From Stanieria sp964562685 (GTDB lineage Bacteria > Cyanobacteriota > Cyanobacteriia > Cyanobacteriales > Xenococcaceae): a DNA stretch of 64,000 nt. The position numbers and the translations under genes were made by a program. Position 1 is the first letter of the stretch. Every line of letters starts with the position of its first letter. The stretch is from NCBI GenBank assembly GCA_964562685.1, contig CAZLUP010000001.1:62001-126000 (forward strand), read 5' to 3'. The notes under the pieces were generated by a model. It did no database searches. It worked only from the letters and a program-made list of their open reading frames with translations, and was not told the origin of the DNA. This document shows positions 9,120-18,766 of the stretch, one piece after another.

Positions 9120-10211
9120 TTAACCACGCCAGCGTTGCATTTGATTATTTTCTTTTAAAAATTCTTTTATTGCATCTAAATAAATTTGACGATATTCTTC
9201 AAAACTATATTGATCTACTCGGATACCAAAACTATTCGATTTACCTGACAAAATTTTAGCTATTTCATCATTAAGCTTGACAGAATAATGACTACCATCA
9301 AAAGTATTTTTAACATCTTTGGTAACGGCTGAAGGAATCGAAAAATCATACATCACATCGTATTCCTGAGCTAGCTGATAAAAAACTGGTAACTCACATT
9401 CCTCAGTTAATTTACGACCATAGGTATCATTAACAATACTCCAAGCAGAACGAGGAGGCACATAACCAATAAATTCGGCGTTGGGAAAAAATTTTCTCAA
9501 ATCAGCAAATAGATCGACAATTTTAAAGTCACATTTTTGTGCTACTTGAGGCTTATAAAAATCTGGTTCATAAACAGGATAATTTTCAACATCAGCCCCT
9601 TCAAAATTTTGGTCATAATAATTACCAGGATCGGGACTAATTCCTAATAAAGTCATGATCGAAAAAGTCAAAACATCAACGGATAAATAGGCATCAAGAG
9701 GTGATTTTGTTTTTAAACTTTTTAAATCAAAAGGTTCAATTGGTTGCCTTTCTTTAACTACAAAATTAAGTCCATCTACACCAATATATACTTTTTCAGG
9801 TTTAAAACCATGTTCCTGCAAAGAATGAGCATATTGAATGAACTCTTCAATTTCTCCTCCTTTAATTGCATAATTAAAACAGCGGTCTTCTGTCAATTGA
9901 GAAGCTCTTAACGTAATAACTCTAGAGCTACCTAAAATGAGACAGTTATAATTATTTTTATCTTTAGTTCTAAAAAAAAGATTAGTCTTAGAAATACGTT
10001 CGTTAAAGGCAAAATTCTTGCCAGTTAAAATATTACCGTGACTATACCAAAGGGGGTCTACTAACCAATTAATTCCCGCTACTGTACCTATTAACAAAGA
10101 AGTTATTAATGTATATAAACCAAAATTAAATTTTTGAGTTTTCTTTTTAGGTAAGATTTTGTCAATCTTTTTAGTTTTAAAAAAGTCTTTGGTAATGGTT
10201 TTGAGTTTCAT
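9120..10211 (-). CDS. Membrane-anchored SGNH/AlgJ-like protein, acetylation partner of the MBOAT
   Basis: This 363-residue protein has a very basic cytoplasmic start, one membrane anchor (about 32-50) and a large extracytoplasmic domain. Motifs of the SGNH/AlgJ-AlgX-DltD type are visible: LILGSSR around Ser95-Ser96 (candidate nucleophile block) and DGSHYS with Asp305 and His308 (candidate catalytic pair). In alginate and cellulose O-acetylation such proteins receive an acetyl group moved across the membrane by an MBOAT protein and pass it to the polymer. The gene starts 12 bases after the MBOAT stop, strongly suggesting one transcript and a shared task. The acceptor polymer is not known from the sequence. 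An alternative is a related esterase. Confidence 0.82.
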   Translation of the reverse strand: MKLKTITKDFFKTKKIDKILPKKKTQKFNFGLYTLITSLLIGTVAGINWLVDPLWYSHGNILTGKNFAFNERISKTNLFFRTKDKNNYNCLILGSSRVITLRASQLTEDRCFNYAIKGGEIEEFIQYAHSLQEHGFKPEKVYIGVDGLNFVVKERQPIEPFDLKSLKTKSPLDAYLSVDVLTFSIMTLLGISPDPGNYYDQNFEGADVENYPVYEPDFYKPQVAQKCDFKIVDLFADLRKFFPNAEFIGYVPPRSAWSIVNDTYGRKLTEECELPVFYQLAQEYDVMYDFSIPSAVTKDVKNTFDGSHYSVKLNDEIAKILSGKSNSFGIRVDQYSFEEYRQIYLDAIKEFLKENNQMQRWRG

Positions 10212-10223
10212 GCTGTTTAAATT

Positions 10224-11807
10224 TTAGAACTGAAAATATAAAAATTCACTAACTCTAGTAAAACACAATAAAGAAGCTGTTGTTATTCCTGCCATAATGA
10301 CTGTCCAAATATTATTAGGTTTCCAGGTTAAATTTTGCCAAAATTTTTGTAACCATCCTTGATGCTCAAAAGAAGTAGTTTGATTTAAAGTTGGATTGTA
10401 AATACCCATCCACTGTTGAGTATTAGGAGTAAACCAGCTAATTAATAACAATAATAAAACGCCAAAAGTTGCATATTTTTGACTGATTCCTACATCCATT
10501 GTGAAACCCAAAAATCCAACGCCCCAATTTCTCATAAAAGCTAAATGAGGTTCTAAAAAAACAGGTAATTGTATGCCATTTAACCCAATCATTGAGCGCA
10601 AAATTGATATCGCGGTGGCAAAACTATCGGCACGGAAAAATACCCATGAAACCACTACGGCAAGAAAAGTAACTAACCAACCAATCCCTTTTAGTAGCCA
10701 ACCATCTTGTTTAAGATCGTGTCCAATAGATTTACGAAAAGAGCGATACAAATGATTAATAACTAAATAAATTCCGTGTAGACCACCCCAAAAAATATAA
10801 GTCCAACCTGCACCATGCCACAATCCTCCCAATAGCATAGTAATCATTAAATTACTATAACGTCTCACTTTTCCTTTACGGTTTCCACCAAGAGGAATGT
10901 AGAGGTAATCTCTTAAAAAATTGGATAAAGTAATGTGCCAACGTCGCCAAAAATCGACAATACTAATAGCTTTATAAGGAGAATTAAAATTTAGAGGTAG
11001 CCTAATTCCAAACATATAAGCTGCCCCAATTGCCATATCTGAATAACCAGAAAAATCAAAGTATAATTGTAAAGTATAGGCTAATGCTCCGATCCAAGAC
11101 TCAGAAAAAGTAAGCTCAATACCCTTGGCAACAGCATTAAAAGCTAAATTGGCATATTCGGCAATAGAATCAGCAAAAATTACTTTTTTAAATAAACCTG
11201 CTACAAAAATAGTCAAACCAATTGCCAAAATTTCACTATTAAAGCGGTAAATTTCTGATTTTTTGAATTGAGGTAATATATCTCTGTGGTGAACAATTGG
11301 ACCAGCAATTAACTGAGGAAAATAGCTAACAAACAAAACATATTTTAGTAGACTATATTCTTTAGTTTCACCTTGATAGGCATCAACTAAATAAGCAATT
11401 TGTTGAAAAGTAAAAAAAGAAATTCCTAAGGGTAAAATAATTTTTCCTAAATTAAAATCTGTACCAATAACTTGATTAAAATTCTCAACAAAGAAATTGG
11501 CATATTTAAAATAACCAATTAAAGCTAAATTAAAACCAATTCCTAATATTAAAATTGTTTTTTTCCTAATGTGATTGTTGAGTTTATTACCAAGTAAATA
11601 ACCAATCCCATAATTACACAACATCGAAATTATGATTAAGGGCAAGTTTTTAGGATTCCACCATCCGTAGAAAAATAATGAAGTAATTACCAACCAAGCC
11701 AAAGGAATTTGTTGTTGAATAGCCAGTTTATTTTTACTGATTAAATAAAATCCGAGCAGCGTGATCGGTAAAAATAAAAAAACGAACTCAAAAGAATTAA
11801 AAAGCAT
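10224..11807 (-). CDS. AlgI-like MBOAT O-acyltransferase
   Basis: Membrane-bound O-acyltransferases of the AlgI/DltB/WssH type carry an acyl group, usually acetyl, across the plasma membrane for exopolysaccharide modification. The 527-residue polytopic protein has the characteristic central block DFWRRWHITLSNFLRDYLYI (His291) and LGGLWHGAGWTYIFWGGLHG with the invariant catalytic-type His331. Length and hydropathy match AlgI (about 10-12 membrane spans). It heads a three-gene minus-strand unit with the SGNH protein and the GH9 cellulase, a set comparable in logic to the acetylation genes of wss cellulose operons, though no cellulose synthase is in the window. A 160-base gap separates it from the upstream flippase. 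Confidence 0.93.
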   Translation of the reverse strand: MLFNSFEFVFLFLPITLLGFYLISKNKLAIQQQIPLAWLVITSLFFYGWWNPKNLPLIIISMLCNYGIGYLLGNKLNNHIRKKTILILGIGFNLALIGYFKYANFFVENFNQVIGTDFNLGKIILPLGISFFTFQQIAYLVDAYQGETKEYSLLKYVLFVSYFPQLIAGPIVHHRDILPQFKKSEIYRFNSEILAIGLTIFVAGLFKKVIFADSIAEYANLAFNAVAKGIELTFSESWIGALAYTLQLYFDFSGYSDMAIGAAYMFGIRLPLNFNSPYKAISIVDFWRRWHITLSNFLRDYLYIPLGGNRKGKVRRYSNLMITMLLGGLWHGAGWTYIFWGGLHGIYLVINHLYRSFRKSIGHDLKQDGWLLKGIGWLVTFLAVVVSWVFFRADSFATAISILRSMIGLNGIQLPVFLEPHLAFMRNWGVGFLGFTMDVGISQKYATFGVLLLLLISWFTPNTQQWMGIYNPTLNQTTSFEHQGWLQKFWQNLTWKPNNIWTVIMAGITTASLLCFTRVSEFLYFQF

Positions 11808-11967
11808 ATATTATTATTTAAGACTTTTTAATAATATTTTTAAATTAATGGATTCAGAGATTATTTGTAAGTATAAATTGCTAGTTATTAAACTTTTGTA
11901 AAGATCTTGTAAAGAAGTAAAAGTACCTTGTAAAGCTAAATATGTTATCAAGAATTGAATTATGCAC

Positions 11968-13257
11968 TTAAGAAGACTTCGCCATCTTGACCTCTTGTCG
12001 ATATAAAACTATAACAATTATCCAAAGTCCGACTATTCTAAAGGAATCTGAAGCTAAAGTTGCCCAAGCTGCTCCTTGCCAAGAAAAATGCGGAATTAAA
12101 ATAAAATTTAGCCCAAAATTTAACAAAGCAGCAGCCACTTGAACTATACTTCTACTTTTTTGAAATCCTGCTCCTGTTAAAGTATCGGCAGCTAACATTT
12201 GAAACGCAGCTAAACAGGGAATCGGAGCTAACCAACGTAAAGCTGCGATCGCGTCTGCATATTCATCTCCTAAAATAATAGGTAAAACTGGGGCAAATAC
12301 TAAATAACCCACTAGTGAAAATAGAGCATATCCTACCAAAAAAGGAAATAGTTTTTTAGCGAAACCTAAACTGTTTCTAATTCCCGAAGAACCATGTTGA
12401 AAAAACTTGGTATAGGAAGCAGCAAATAAAGCAAATAAAGGAACATATCCAACATCAATAAAACGATAAGCAGAACCGTAAATACCTGTGGCAGCTAAAG
12501 TGGACATGCTTCCTAACATTGTTTTGTCTAAACTAGAATTAATATTATTAGCAGAAGCACTAATCGAAAAATAAACTCCTTGTTTAATTTCTGATTTTAA
12601 TTTTGATATGTTAAACTGAGCAGAGCCGACTATACGGTTGACAGACAAAATTGCTATCAAAGCGATAATTGCTGAGCTAATTAAGTATAGACAAGCCCAA
12701 GTGAGAGTATTAGGATGGGGAAAAAAAATAGCTAAACTAAAAGCGGACAAAAGCTTACCACAAGTACTCAAAATTCCTAATTGGGAGAATTTTTTAAATA
12801 AATTTGCAGCCATAAAAGCTTTGGAGCTAACATCAAATAAACCTAAACAAAATAAATCAGAAAGCAAAATAATTAAAATAGTTAGCCGAGAAATATTCTG
12901 AGGAAAAATAATTGGAGATAAGATTAAAAGTACAATAGTAAGTAAACTACTATTAATTAATAAAAGAAGTAATGTATTTCCCCAATAGACGGAAAAATTT
13001 GAGCGATTAATTGCTACATACTGAACTAAAATATGCTCACTTCCTAGAGCAGCAAAAGGAAAAAGAATTGAAGCTAAAGCAGTAACGGCAATAAAAGAAC
13101 CATAATTTTCTGATCCTAAAAAACGAGCGACTATCACAAAATAAAGAGCTTGCATTACAACGTTGAATAATTTAGCAAGCAATACCCAAATCGTATCATG
13201 AAATAAATTGTTTTTAAATACTTTACTAAGCTTAGACTGTATGATTTTAATTTTCAT
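11968..13257 (-). CDS. Wzx-like polysaccharide flippase (MOP superfamily)
   Basis: Wzx-type proteins flip undecaprenyl-linked oligosaccharide units to the outer face of the plasma membrane. The 429-residue protein is almost entirely hydrophobic with about 12-14 spans. It begins with the typical amphipathic start and DTIWVLLAKLFNVVMQALYF, followed by ARFLGSENYGSFIAVTALAS, the usual RFLG..YG..A.. signature of polysaccharide biosynthesis proteins. It sits between the MBOAT gene and a divergent glycosyltransferase, which supports a role in the same polymer pathway. The substrate cannot be told from the sequence. Confidence 0.9.
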   Translation of the reverse strand: MKIKIIQSKLSKVFKNNLFHDTIWVLLAKLFNVVMQALYFVIVARFLGSENYGSFIAVTALASILFPFAALGSEHILVQYVAINRSNFSVYWGNTLLLLLINSSLLTIVLLILSPIIFPQNISRLTILIILLSDLFCLGLFDVSSKAFMAANLFKKFSQLGILSTCGKLLSAFSLAIFFPHPNTLTWACLYLISSAIIALIAILSVNRIVGSAQFNISKLKSEIKQGVYFSISASANNINSSLDKTMLGSMSTLAATGIYGSAYRFIDVGYVPLFALFAASYTKFFQHGSSGIRNSLGFAKKLFPFLVGYALFSLVGYLVFAPVLPIILGDEYADAIAALRWLAPIPCLAAFQMLAADTLTGAGFQKSRSIVQVAAALLNFGLNFILIPHFSWQGAAWATLASDSFRIVGLWIIVIVLYRQEVKMAKSS

Positions 13258-13357
13258 TGAGTGTTATGAAAAAATAATTAAAAATATTACTTGTAACTTA
13301 TTTTAAGTATAATCGTCTATTAGTAGCTGCTTAAAGACATTAAAAAAAATCTAAAAG

Positions 13358-14524
13358 ATGATGAAGATACTATTGCTAAACAATTATAATTTGATTTGTA
13401 TCTTAGAAGAATTTCACGAAGATGGTCAAGCAGCGCACCAACTCTGGGGAAGTACACAGATGCAAAATTATAGCATTAAGACTCAGATTCTTCCTTACCA
13501 AAAATACAATCTTCTTAAGAACTTTAGTAATCGCCTCAAGATATTAGGAGATCTTGACCAACAATTGCGAGTTTTGACCTCAATTAATGAATTTGATTTA
13601 ATTTACTCGGGTCACTTGTTTACCACTTCTTTACTAGCTTTGCTTCGTAAATTCAAGCTACTAAAAAAACCAATAATTACAATTGCTTTTCAAGTACCAA
13701 AACCAAGTTTTTTGGGACAACTCTTTGTCAAATTTTTTGTAACTGGAAATGATCGGATTATTTGTTTAAGTCAAGGAATAAAGCAGCATTTTGAGGAAGA
13801 TTTTGGATTACCACAAGAGAAGCTAGAAGTCATAGAATGGGGATATGATGTAGAATTTCACGAATCCAAACCACTGGAAGTTTTTCAAGTTAGAAAAGAA
13901 GGTTACATACTGAGTACAGGTAAATCTTTTCGAGACTACAAAACTTTAATTCAAGCTTTTCAAGAGATTGATTTTTCCCTAGATATAGTGGGATATGACG
14001 ATAACATTCTTGATCAGTTAGAAAGTTTACCTCAAAATATTAAAATTACAATTCCCACCAATATTGTTTCAACAGGCACAAACACTTTTAGACCGAGTAA
14101 TTTACCCCAAAATGTTCAACTTGTTGAGCAAATGCTAAAAACGTCGCAAATTTTGCAGAAATACGGTAAAGCTTATGCTGTAGCAATTCCCCTCGATCTG
14201 CCGCCCAATAAACCTTACAATACAGTCGGCTTATCATGTCTAGTTGAAGCAATGTGTATGGGAAGAGCGATTATTACCACAGAAAATAAAGACATGGGAG
14301 TTAATTTAGAAAAAGAAGGGATTGGCATTACAGTTCCTTTAAAAGATTCTCAAGCTTGGAAACAAGCAATTCAATACTTGCTTGACCATCCACAAGAAAC
14401 TCTCGAAATGGGTCAAAAGGCTAGGTATCTAGCCGAACAAAAATATAATCTCGAAAACTTTACGAGAAAGATTGCTCATTGCATGCACAGTTTGGTTTCG
14501 AATCCATCTTTAAATAAGAACTAA
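13358..14524 (+). CDS. Glycosyltransferase, GT-B fold, GT4-like
   Basis: This 388-residue cytosolic glycosyltransferase probably adds a sugar to a lipid-linked intermediate. The C-terminal donor-binding half has the family landmarks: ILSTGKSFRDYKTLIQAF (about 187-204), a VIEWGYD segment before it, and the nucleotide-sugar region GLSCLVEAMCMGRAIITT (about 289-306), corresponding to the EX7E region of GT4 enzymes with Glu at EAM. There is no membrane segment. It is the only plus-strand gene in the 7-21 kb polysaccharide cluster, divergent from the flippase (100-base gap) and convergent with the ligase-like gene (3-base gap). Two adjacent ATG codons open the frame. Donor and acceptor are unknown. 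Confidence 0.85.
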   Translation: MMKILLLNNYNLICILEEFHEDGQAAHQLWGSTQMQNYSIKTQILPYQKYNLLKNFSNRLKILGDLDQQLRVLTSINEFDLIYSGHLFTTSLLALLRKFKLLKKPIITIAFQVPKPSFLGQLFVKFFVTGNDRIICLSQGIKQHFEEDFGLPQEKLEVIEWGYDVEFHESKPLEVFQVRKEGYILSTGKSFRDYKTLIQAFQEIDFSLDIVGYDDNILDQLESLPQNIKITIPTNIVSTGTNTFRPSNLPQNVQLVEQMLKTSQILQKYGKAYAVAIPLDLPPNKPYNTVGLSCLVEAMCMGRAIITTENKDMGVNLEKEGIGITVPLKDSQAWKQAIQYLLDHPQETLEMGQKARYLAEQKYNLENFTRKIAHCMHSLVSNPSLNKN

Positions 14525-14527
14525 AAT

Positions 14528-15799
14528 TTAAGATGATTTCATGATTGGCTTACTGACTTTGTACTGTACTAGGGAAAAAGTTATTGCCGTAAAAATCGCC
14601 CAAAAGATGTTATTCATCGTTACAATTGTACCTTCAGAGATATTAGATAACAAAATATAACTTAAAAACAAAATAGGCCAGAGTCCTTCTGCTGTATTTG
14701 TATTGCGTAATAAAGCTAAAGCTTTAATTGACGTATTGATAAAAGTCAGTAAAAAGGTAAAAACACCAACAAATCCCACTCCTAACCAGAGATCTAAAAA
14801 TCCGTTGTGAGCATAAGCTACCTGAGTTCTTACTGATAGTTCTACATAGGCAGAAGGACCTTCTAAGCCCCGCCAAAATGCATCTAAACCGTAACCCAAC
14901 CAAAAACGTTGTTTAATCATTTCTAGGACTGCTGACCAAATATCAGTTCGACCCGACAATGTCGAATCTTTACCAGCAGCCACCAACAATAAATCTGTTT
15001 CCCCATAATAGATAAATAAAAGGATACCACCAATGCCAATGGTTAATCCCAACAAAATTGCTGAAATCATGTATTCATATCGCCAACGAAAGATTCGATA
15101 AAGAGCGCATAAAGACAGCATAATTAATAAATTGCCTAAAGATGTAGTTGACCGAGAAAGAACAACTAAAGCAACTGTGACAACCGACAATAACCAAAAT
15201 AGCCAACTTAAATTTTTACTACTATTAGCACGAAGCAAAAATATGATTGCTGCTGGCACCATAATTAGACCAAATTGGTTTTTGTGAGTGTAAACTCCTC
15301 TGAATGCTCCTTCATGAAGTGCTGCCATAATCCCATAATGGGGTAAAGCAACGATGAACAAAATACTGAGGACAACACTTAAGATAAAAGTTGCACAAAG
15401 AATTTGAAATAGTTGGTCAAAAGTGTAGCGAGTTGCTAAGTAAATACCAAAAGCAGTTGTACCAATTGCATAGAGGCTAAATCGAAACGTATCACTGGGA
15501 GCAACTGACCATAAAAAAGATAAACTAATCACTAACATAAACAGCCAAATCAATTTATCTTTGGTGATAATAGCAGCGACTTTTTTCCAACGCAAAACCA
15601 GCAACAGAAAAGAAATCAAATAAATTAAGATGGAAACTACAGCATGAATCGAATAATTATAATCTCCAACATTTGTTCCATCTCCTTCGCTTGCGCCTCT
15701 AATGAGTAATAAGGGAATTAAACCTTGGGAGAGATGAAATAAAGCTAAAACAGAAAAAAGATATTCAAAAATAGTTAATGGGGAAAATTTTTTAAGCAT
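14528..15799 (-). CDS. O-antigen ligase/polymerase-like membrane protein (Wzy_C family)
   Basis: This 423-residue protein has about 10-12 membrane spans and the periplasmic loop typical of the Wzy/WaaL/ExoQ superfamily: RGVYTHKNQFGLIMVPAAI and, later, SGRTDIWSAVLEMIKQRFWL with YAHNGFLDLWLGVGF. The conserved HKNQ and HNGFLD histidines mark the ligase/polymerase active region. Members either polymerise repeat units (Wzy) or ligate the finished chain; sequence alone does not decide. AGGA lies just upstream of the ATG at 15799, supporting the start. Together with the flippase and the Wzc-like kinase nearby it points to a Wzx/Wzy-type export system. Confidence 0.87.
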   Translation of the reverse strand: MLKKFSPLTIFEYLFSVLALFHLSQGLIPLLLIRGASEGDGTNVGDYNYSIHAVVSILIYLISFLLLVLRWKKVAAIITKDKLIWLFMLVISLSFLWSVAPSDTFRFSLYAIGTTAFGIYLATRYTFDQLFQILCATFILSVVLSILFIVALPHYGIMAALHEGAFRGVYTHKNQFGLIMVPAAIIFLLRANSSKNLSWLFWLLSVVTVALVVLSRSTTSLGNLLIMLSLCALYRIFRWRYEYMISAILLGLTIGIGGILLFIYYGETDLLLVAAGKDSTLSGRTDIWSAVLEMIKQRFWLGYGLDAFWRGLEGPSAYVELSVRTQVAYAHNGFLDLWLGVGFVGVFTFLLTFINTSIKALALLRNTNTAEGLWPILFLSYILLSNISEGTIVTMNNIFWAIFTAITFSLVQYKVSKPIMKSS

Positions 15800-16022
15800 T
15801 AATCCTGCTGTTAGTTAAGTTTAAAATTATTATTTTATATTTACTTAAATTTATTTAATTAATCAACTTGACCAACCCGATCTAGATTAAGTATGGAGAA
15901 TATATACAAGCTAAATTAATTGTTTTAAAGAAAGCTTGAACTTTTTAAATAGCTATTATTAATGGTTATTGTTAGGTAATATTATTTCATACTCGAATCA
16001 GATAAACAAATTGTTAGTTAAT

Positions 16023-17021
16023 TCAAACTTGAAACATATCCTTTTGATAGCTTATTTTACTACTAGAGCATAAAGATTGAAGACGACGTTTAATGATTTT
16101 GGGTAGTTGAGCAGTAAAGTGTTTCAGAAAAATAGGATGAGCAATAATTGCCATTAATCCAGCTAAAAATTTTCTTTGTTTAAAAGGTTCAACTACAGAA
16201 TAATAATTGCGCCATTTTTTGGTAGCAGTCATTTTTTCTAAAAGAGCAGCTAAAAGTTGAGGATTTTCTTTTAAGAAATCTTTATGCTGAAGAAAATTAT
16301 TAATAGCTCGGCATTCGTCTTCTAAACGTTTGATTTTATTACTAGCAACTAAAGAACCTGGACGAGAACGATAATAATAAAAAGCTTCAGGAATAAGAAA
16401 AAATTTGGCTCCATGCAAGAAACAATCCATATCTAGCCAAAAGTCTTGAGTTACTTTAATGGTTTCATCATACTTAATTTGGTGTTGAACTAAAAATTCT
16501 CGTTTAAATAAAGGTTTACTAAAACCCAGGCGTAAGCCAGCTTTACCTTCAATATCTGACTTGACAAAATCGGTTGCAGAAATTTGTCTAACCGAATCAA
16601 TGATTTGTCCACTACCACCAATTAAAGTTCCCCAAGGAGAAATATGACCATCTTCAATCAAATAGAGATTATCGGCAATTAAATCAGCCTGATTTGTTTG
16701 GGCAAGGTAAACTAACTTTTCTAGTCTTTCGGCTGCATACCAATCATCAGAATCAAGTACTGCTAACCATTTTCCTGTAGCTGCGTTCAAAGCACGATTA
16801 CGCGCACCTCCTGCACCCAAATTTTTTTCGTTAACTAACAGCTTGAGTCTGGAGTCACGAAAACTTTGGACTACCTCAACCGTATTATCGGTCGAAGCAT
16901 CATCAACAACAATGACTTCAATATTATGTAGGGTTTGATTAAGAGCCGAATCAATTGCATGGGCAATATAATCGGCGGTATTGTAGGCAGGAATGATCAC
17001 AGATACTTCTGGTTGATTCAT
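16023..17021 (-). CDS. Family 2 glycosyltransferase (GT-A)
   Basis: This 332-residue cytosolic glycosyltransferase has a classic GT2 N-terminus, VSVIIPAYNTADYIAHAIDS, followed by IEVIVVDDASTDNT and the metal/nucleotide-sugar site LAVLDSDDWYAAERL (DxD-type). The C-terminal half carries a conserved-looking YYYRSRPGSL. I place the start at the ATG at 17021 rather than the TTG one codon earlier, because AGGAGA at 17036-17031 is nine bases before it. It follows the phosphohydrolase gene with a 13-base gap, and the ribosome site overlaps that gene's end, so the two are probably cotranscribed. Transfer of a sugar to a lipid-linked exopolysaccharide unit is inferred. Confidence 0.88.
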   Translation of the reverse strand: MNQPEVSVIIPAYNTADYIAHAIDSALNQTLHNIEVIVVDDASTDNTVEVVQSFRDSRLKLLVNEKNLGAGGARNRALNAATGKWLAVLDSDDWYAAERLEKLVYLAQTNQADLIADNLYLIEDGHISPWGTLIGGSGQIIDSVRQISATDFVKSDIEGKAGLRLGFSKPLFKREFLVQHQIKYDETIKVTQDFWLDMDCFLHGAKFFLIPEAFYYYRSRPGSLVASNKIKRLEDECRAINNFLQHKDFLKENPQLLAALLEKMTATKKWRNYYSVVEPFKQRKFLAGLMAIIAHPIFLKHFTAQLPKIIKRRLQSLCSSSKISYQKDMFQV

Positions 17022-17034
17022 CAATGAATGTCTC

Positions 17035-18702
17035 CTAAGAGATAGTTGAAACTGGCTCTAGTAAAGGTTTACCATCAAAATAAGTCGGAATTTCTGCTCC
17101 CATTAAATTGAGTATGGTTGCACTGAGATCGACTGCTCGACCATGAGTTAGATGAGAACCTGGTTCAATTCCTGGACCGGCTGCCATTAAAAAACCATGT
17201 TCTCGATGTCCGCCAGGACGATTATAAGTAATAGGACCGATGCGTCCGAGGTCTGGACTATCGACGACATCAGTGGGAATTTCGTGCCAAACTACGATTA
17301 AGTCTGGTTCTGGTAACTTGGGATCGTTATCTAAAGGTGATTTGCGAGTACGAACTACTTGTTTGACTAAAGGTTGTCCGCTGCGACCATCTTTAAGACG
17401 ACCAAGAACCTCAGTAAGACGATCACAAAGAGAATCGTATTCAGCCGGTGTTACAAAACCATCGCGATCGCGTCCCTGAAGATTAATACGAATGTGACCA
17501 TCAGCATATGCAGGTAAAGCAAAAGCTTTCATTTGTGGCCACAAAGAACTATACCAACGTGCAGGCATCCAGCCCAATTCTACTTGTTCGTCTAGGAGAG
17601 GATAAGGAGAAAGTAAACCGTGTTTGGAATGTCTTAAGAATTTTTTGTGTGTCCACGTGTGCCACAATTTTTTCAGTGGATTTGGTTCGTAAATTTTGCC
17701 CCAGACTTCTGCTGACCAACCATTTCTAATTTTTTTGGTAATCATTGGTGGTACAGGTTGATTGAGATCTCCTGCCCCTAGTGCAACTTTGCCTGGAAAA
17801 TTAAACCGATAAAGTACTTCTGGTAGCAACATCATACTTAGTAAATCGGTTAGATTTGCACCCATGCCATGAACGGCGAATAACAAAACGTAGGCATCTT
17901 CTGGTGCTGCTGCGATAATTTCTCCCAGGGCTTGGTCTACTTGTTGGAATCCTTGTAACATCGGATCCCCCAAAGTTGCCATTTGATTGGTGTAGGGATA
18001 GAGGGGATGGTCTGGTTGACTCAGATTGTATAAGTCATGTCCCAAAGTATGGGTTTCACCAAAGGCAGTAATAAATAAATCCCATGGTTCTTGTTGCAAA
18101 ATTTCTCGACAAATTTGAGCGCGAGTGGCAACGCTTTCTTTAACTGATTGAGTTACCCAATTAAAATATTTTTTATCCCACCAAATCCCATTATCTTTTC
18201 GATAAACGGGGTTATGCCCATATTTGGCGACTATGTGGGGTAAAAGTTCGCTTGGTTGAGATTCGCTTGGATAAAAAGGATGATGTCCACCCCAACCTGT
18301 AATTTGAATGCCGTTGACTCCTGGTGATACTCTAGTAACTGGTACATCAAAAGCAGCTACACGATATTTTTCTCCTAACGCATAAAAAGGAAGATATTCT
18401 TGGTAATCGTATCCGCCATAAACAGGATCGCAACGAACTTCATAGGTATCGGGATTGTAAGTAATTGTATCCCAAAAACCAGTTTTATCAGGCAAGCAGC
18501 CTGTAGTCATCATGACCCAAAGAGGTTCTGTGGAAGAAAATTCGGCTACTCCTCCTTGATAATTGACTTGATTATGTAAACGACCGTAGATTCCCTGTTG
18601 ACGAATACGGCTGAGATTGGGCAGATTTCCCTGAGACATCCATTGTTCTATCAGATTAGGGTCAGCTGCATCTAAACCAATGGCAATAATTGGTGTTTTC
18701 AT
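17035..18702 (-). CDS. Alkaline-phosphatase-superfamily phosphodiesterase/phosphotransferase-like protein
   Basis: The 555-residue protein belongs to the type I phosphodiesterase/nucleotide pyrophosphatase branch of the alkaline phosphatase superfamily. It begins IIAIGLDAADPNLIEQW, giving the first metal-binding Asp11, then has TTGCLPDKTGFWDT, where a Thr nucleophile is expected, FGETHTLGHDLY, and a C-terminal RAVDLSATILNLMG block typical of the fold. The usual metal motif SDHG reads FAVHG (Val277-His278), so one expected ligand Asp is absent. No signal peptide is seen, so it appears cytosolic. The gene lies between a Wzc-like kinase and a GT2 inside the polysaccharide cluster, which suggests a substrate such as a nucleotide sugar, polyprenyl phosphate or polymer phosphate; this is inference. 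Confidence 0.82.
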   Translation of the reverse strand: MKTPIIAIGLDAADPNLIEQWMSQGNLPNLSRIRQQGIYGRLHNQVNYQGGVAEFSSTEPLWVMMTTGCLPDKTGFWDTITYNPDTYEVRCDPVYGGYDYQEYLPFYALGEKYRVAAFDVPVTRVSPGVNGIQITGWGGHHPFYPSESQPSELLPHIVAKYGHNPVYRKDNGIWWDKKYFNWVTQSVKESVATRAQICREILQQEPWDLFITAFGETHTLGHDLYNLSQPDHPLYPYTNQMATLGDPMLQGFQQVDQALGEIIAAAPEDAYVLLFAVHGMGANLTDLLSMMLLPEVLYRFNFPGKVALGAGDLNQPVPPMITKKIRNGWSAEVWGKIYEPNPLKKLWHTWTHKKFLRHSKHGLLSPYPLLDEQVELGWMPARWYSSLWPQMKAFALPAYADGHIRINLQGRDRDGFVTPAEYDSLCDRLTEVLGRLKDGRSGQPLVKQVVRTRKSPLDNDPKLPEPDLIVVWHEIPTDVVDSPDLGRIGPITYNRPGGHREHGFLMAAGPGIEPGSHLTHGRAVDLSATILNLMGAEIPTYFDGKPLLEPVSTIS

Positions 18703-18766
18703 ATCTCGTTGCTAAGAGTACGGTTTTTAATGTATTTACGACAACTGAAAAGCAGTTTATGCAATT

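Noticed and set aside
17240..17729. Plus-strand open frames inside the phosphohydrolase gene
   Set aside because: They lie antisense to a clearly conserved coding region, have no ribosome sites and are Arg/Ser-rich shadows of the real gene.
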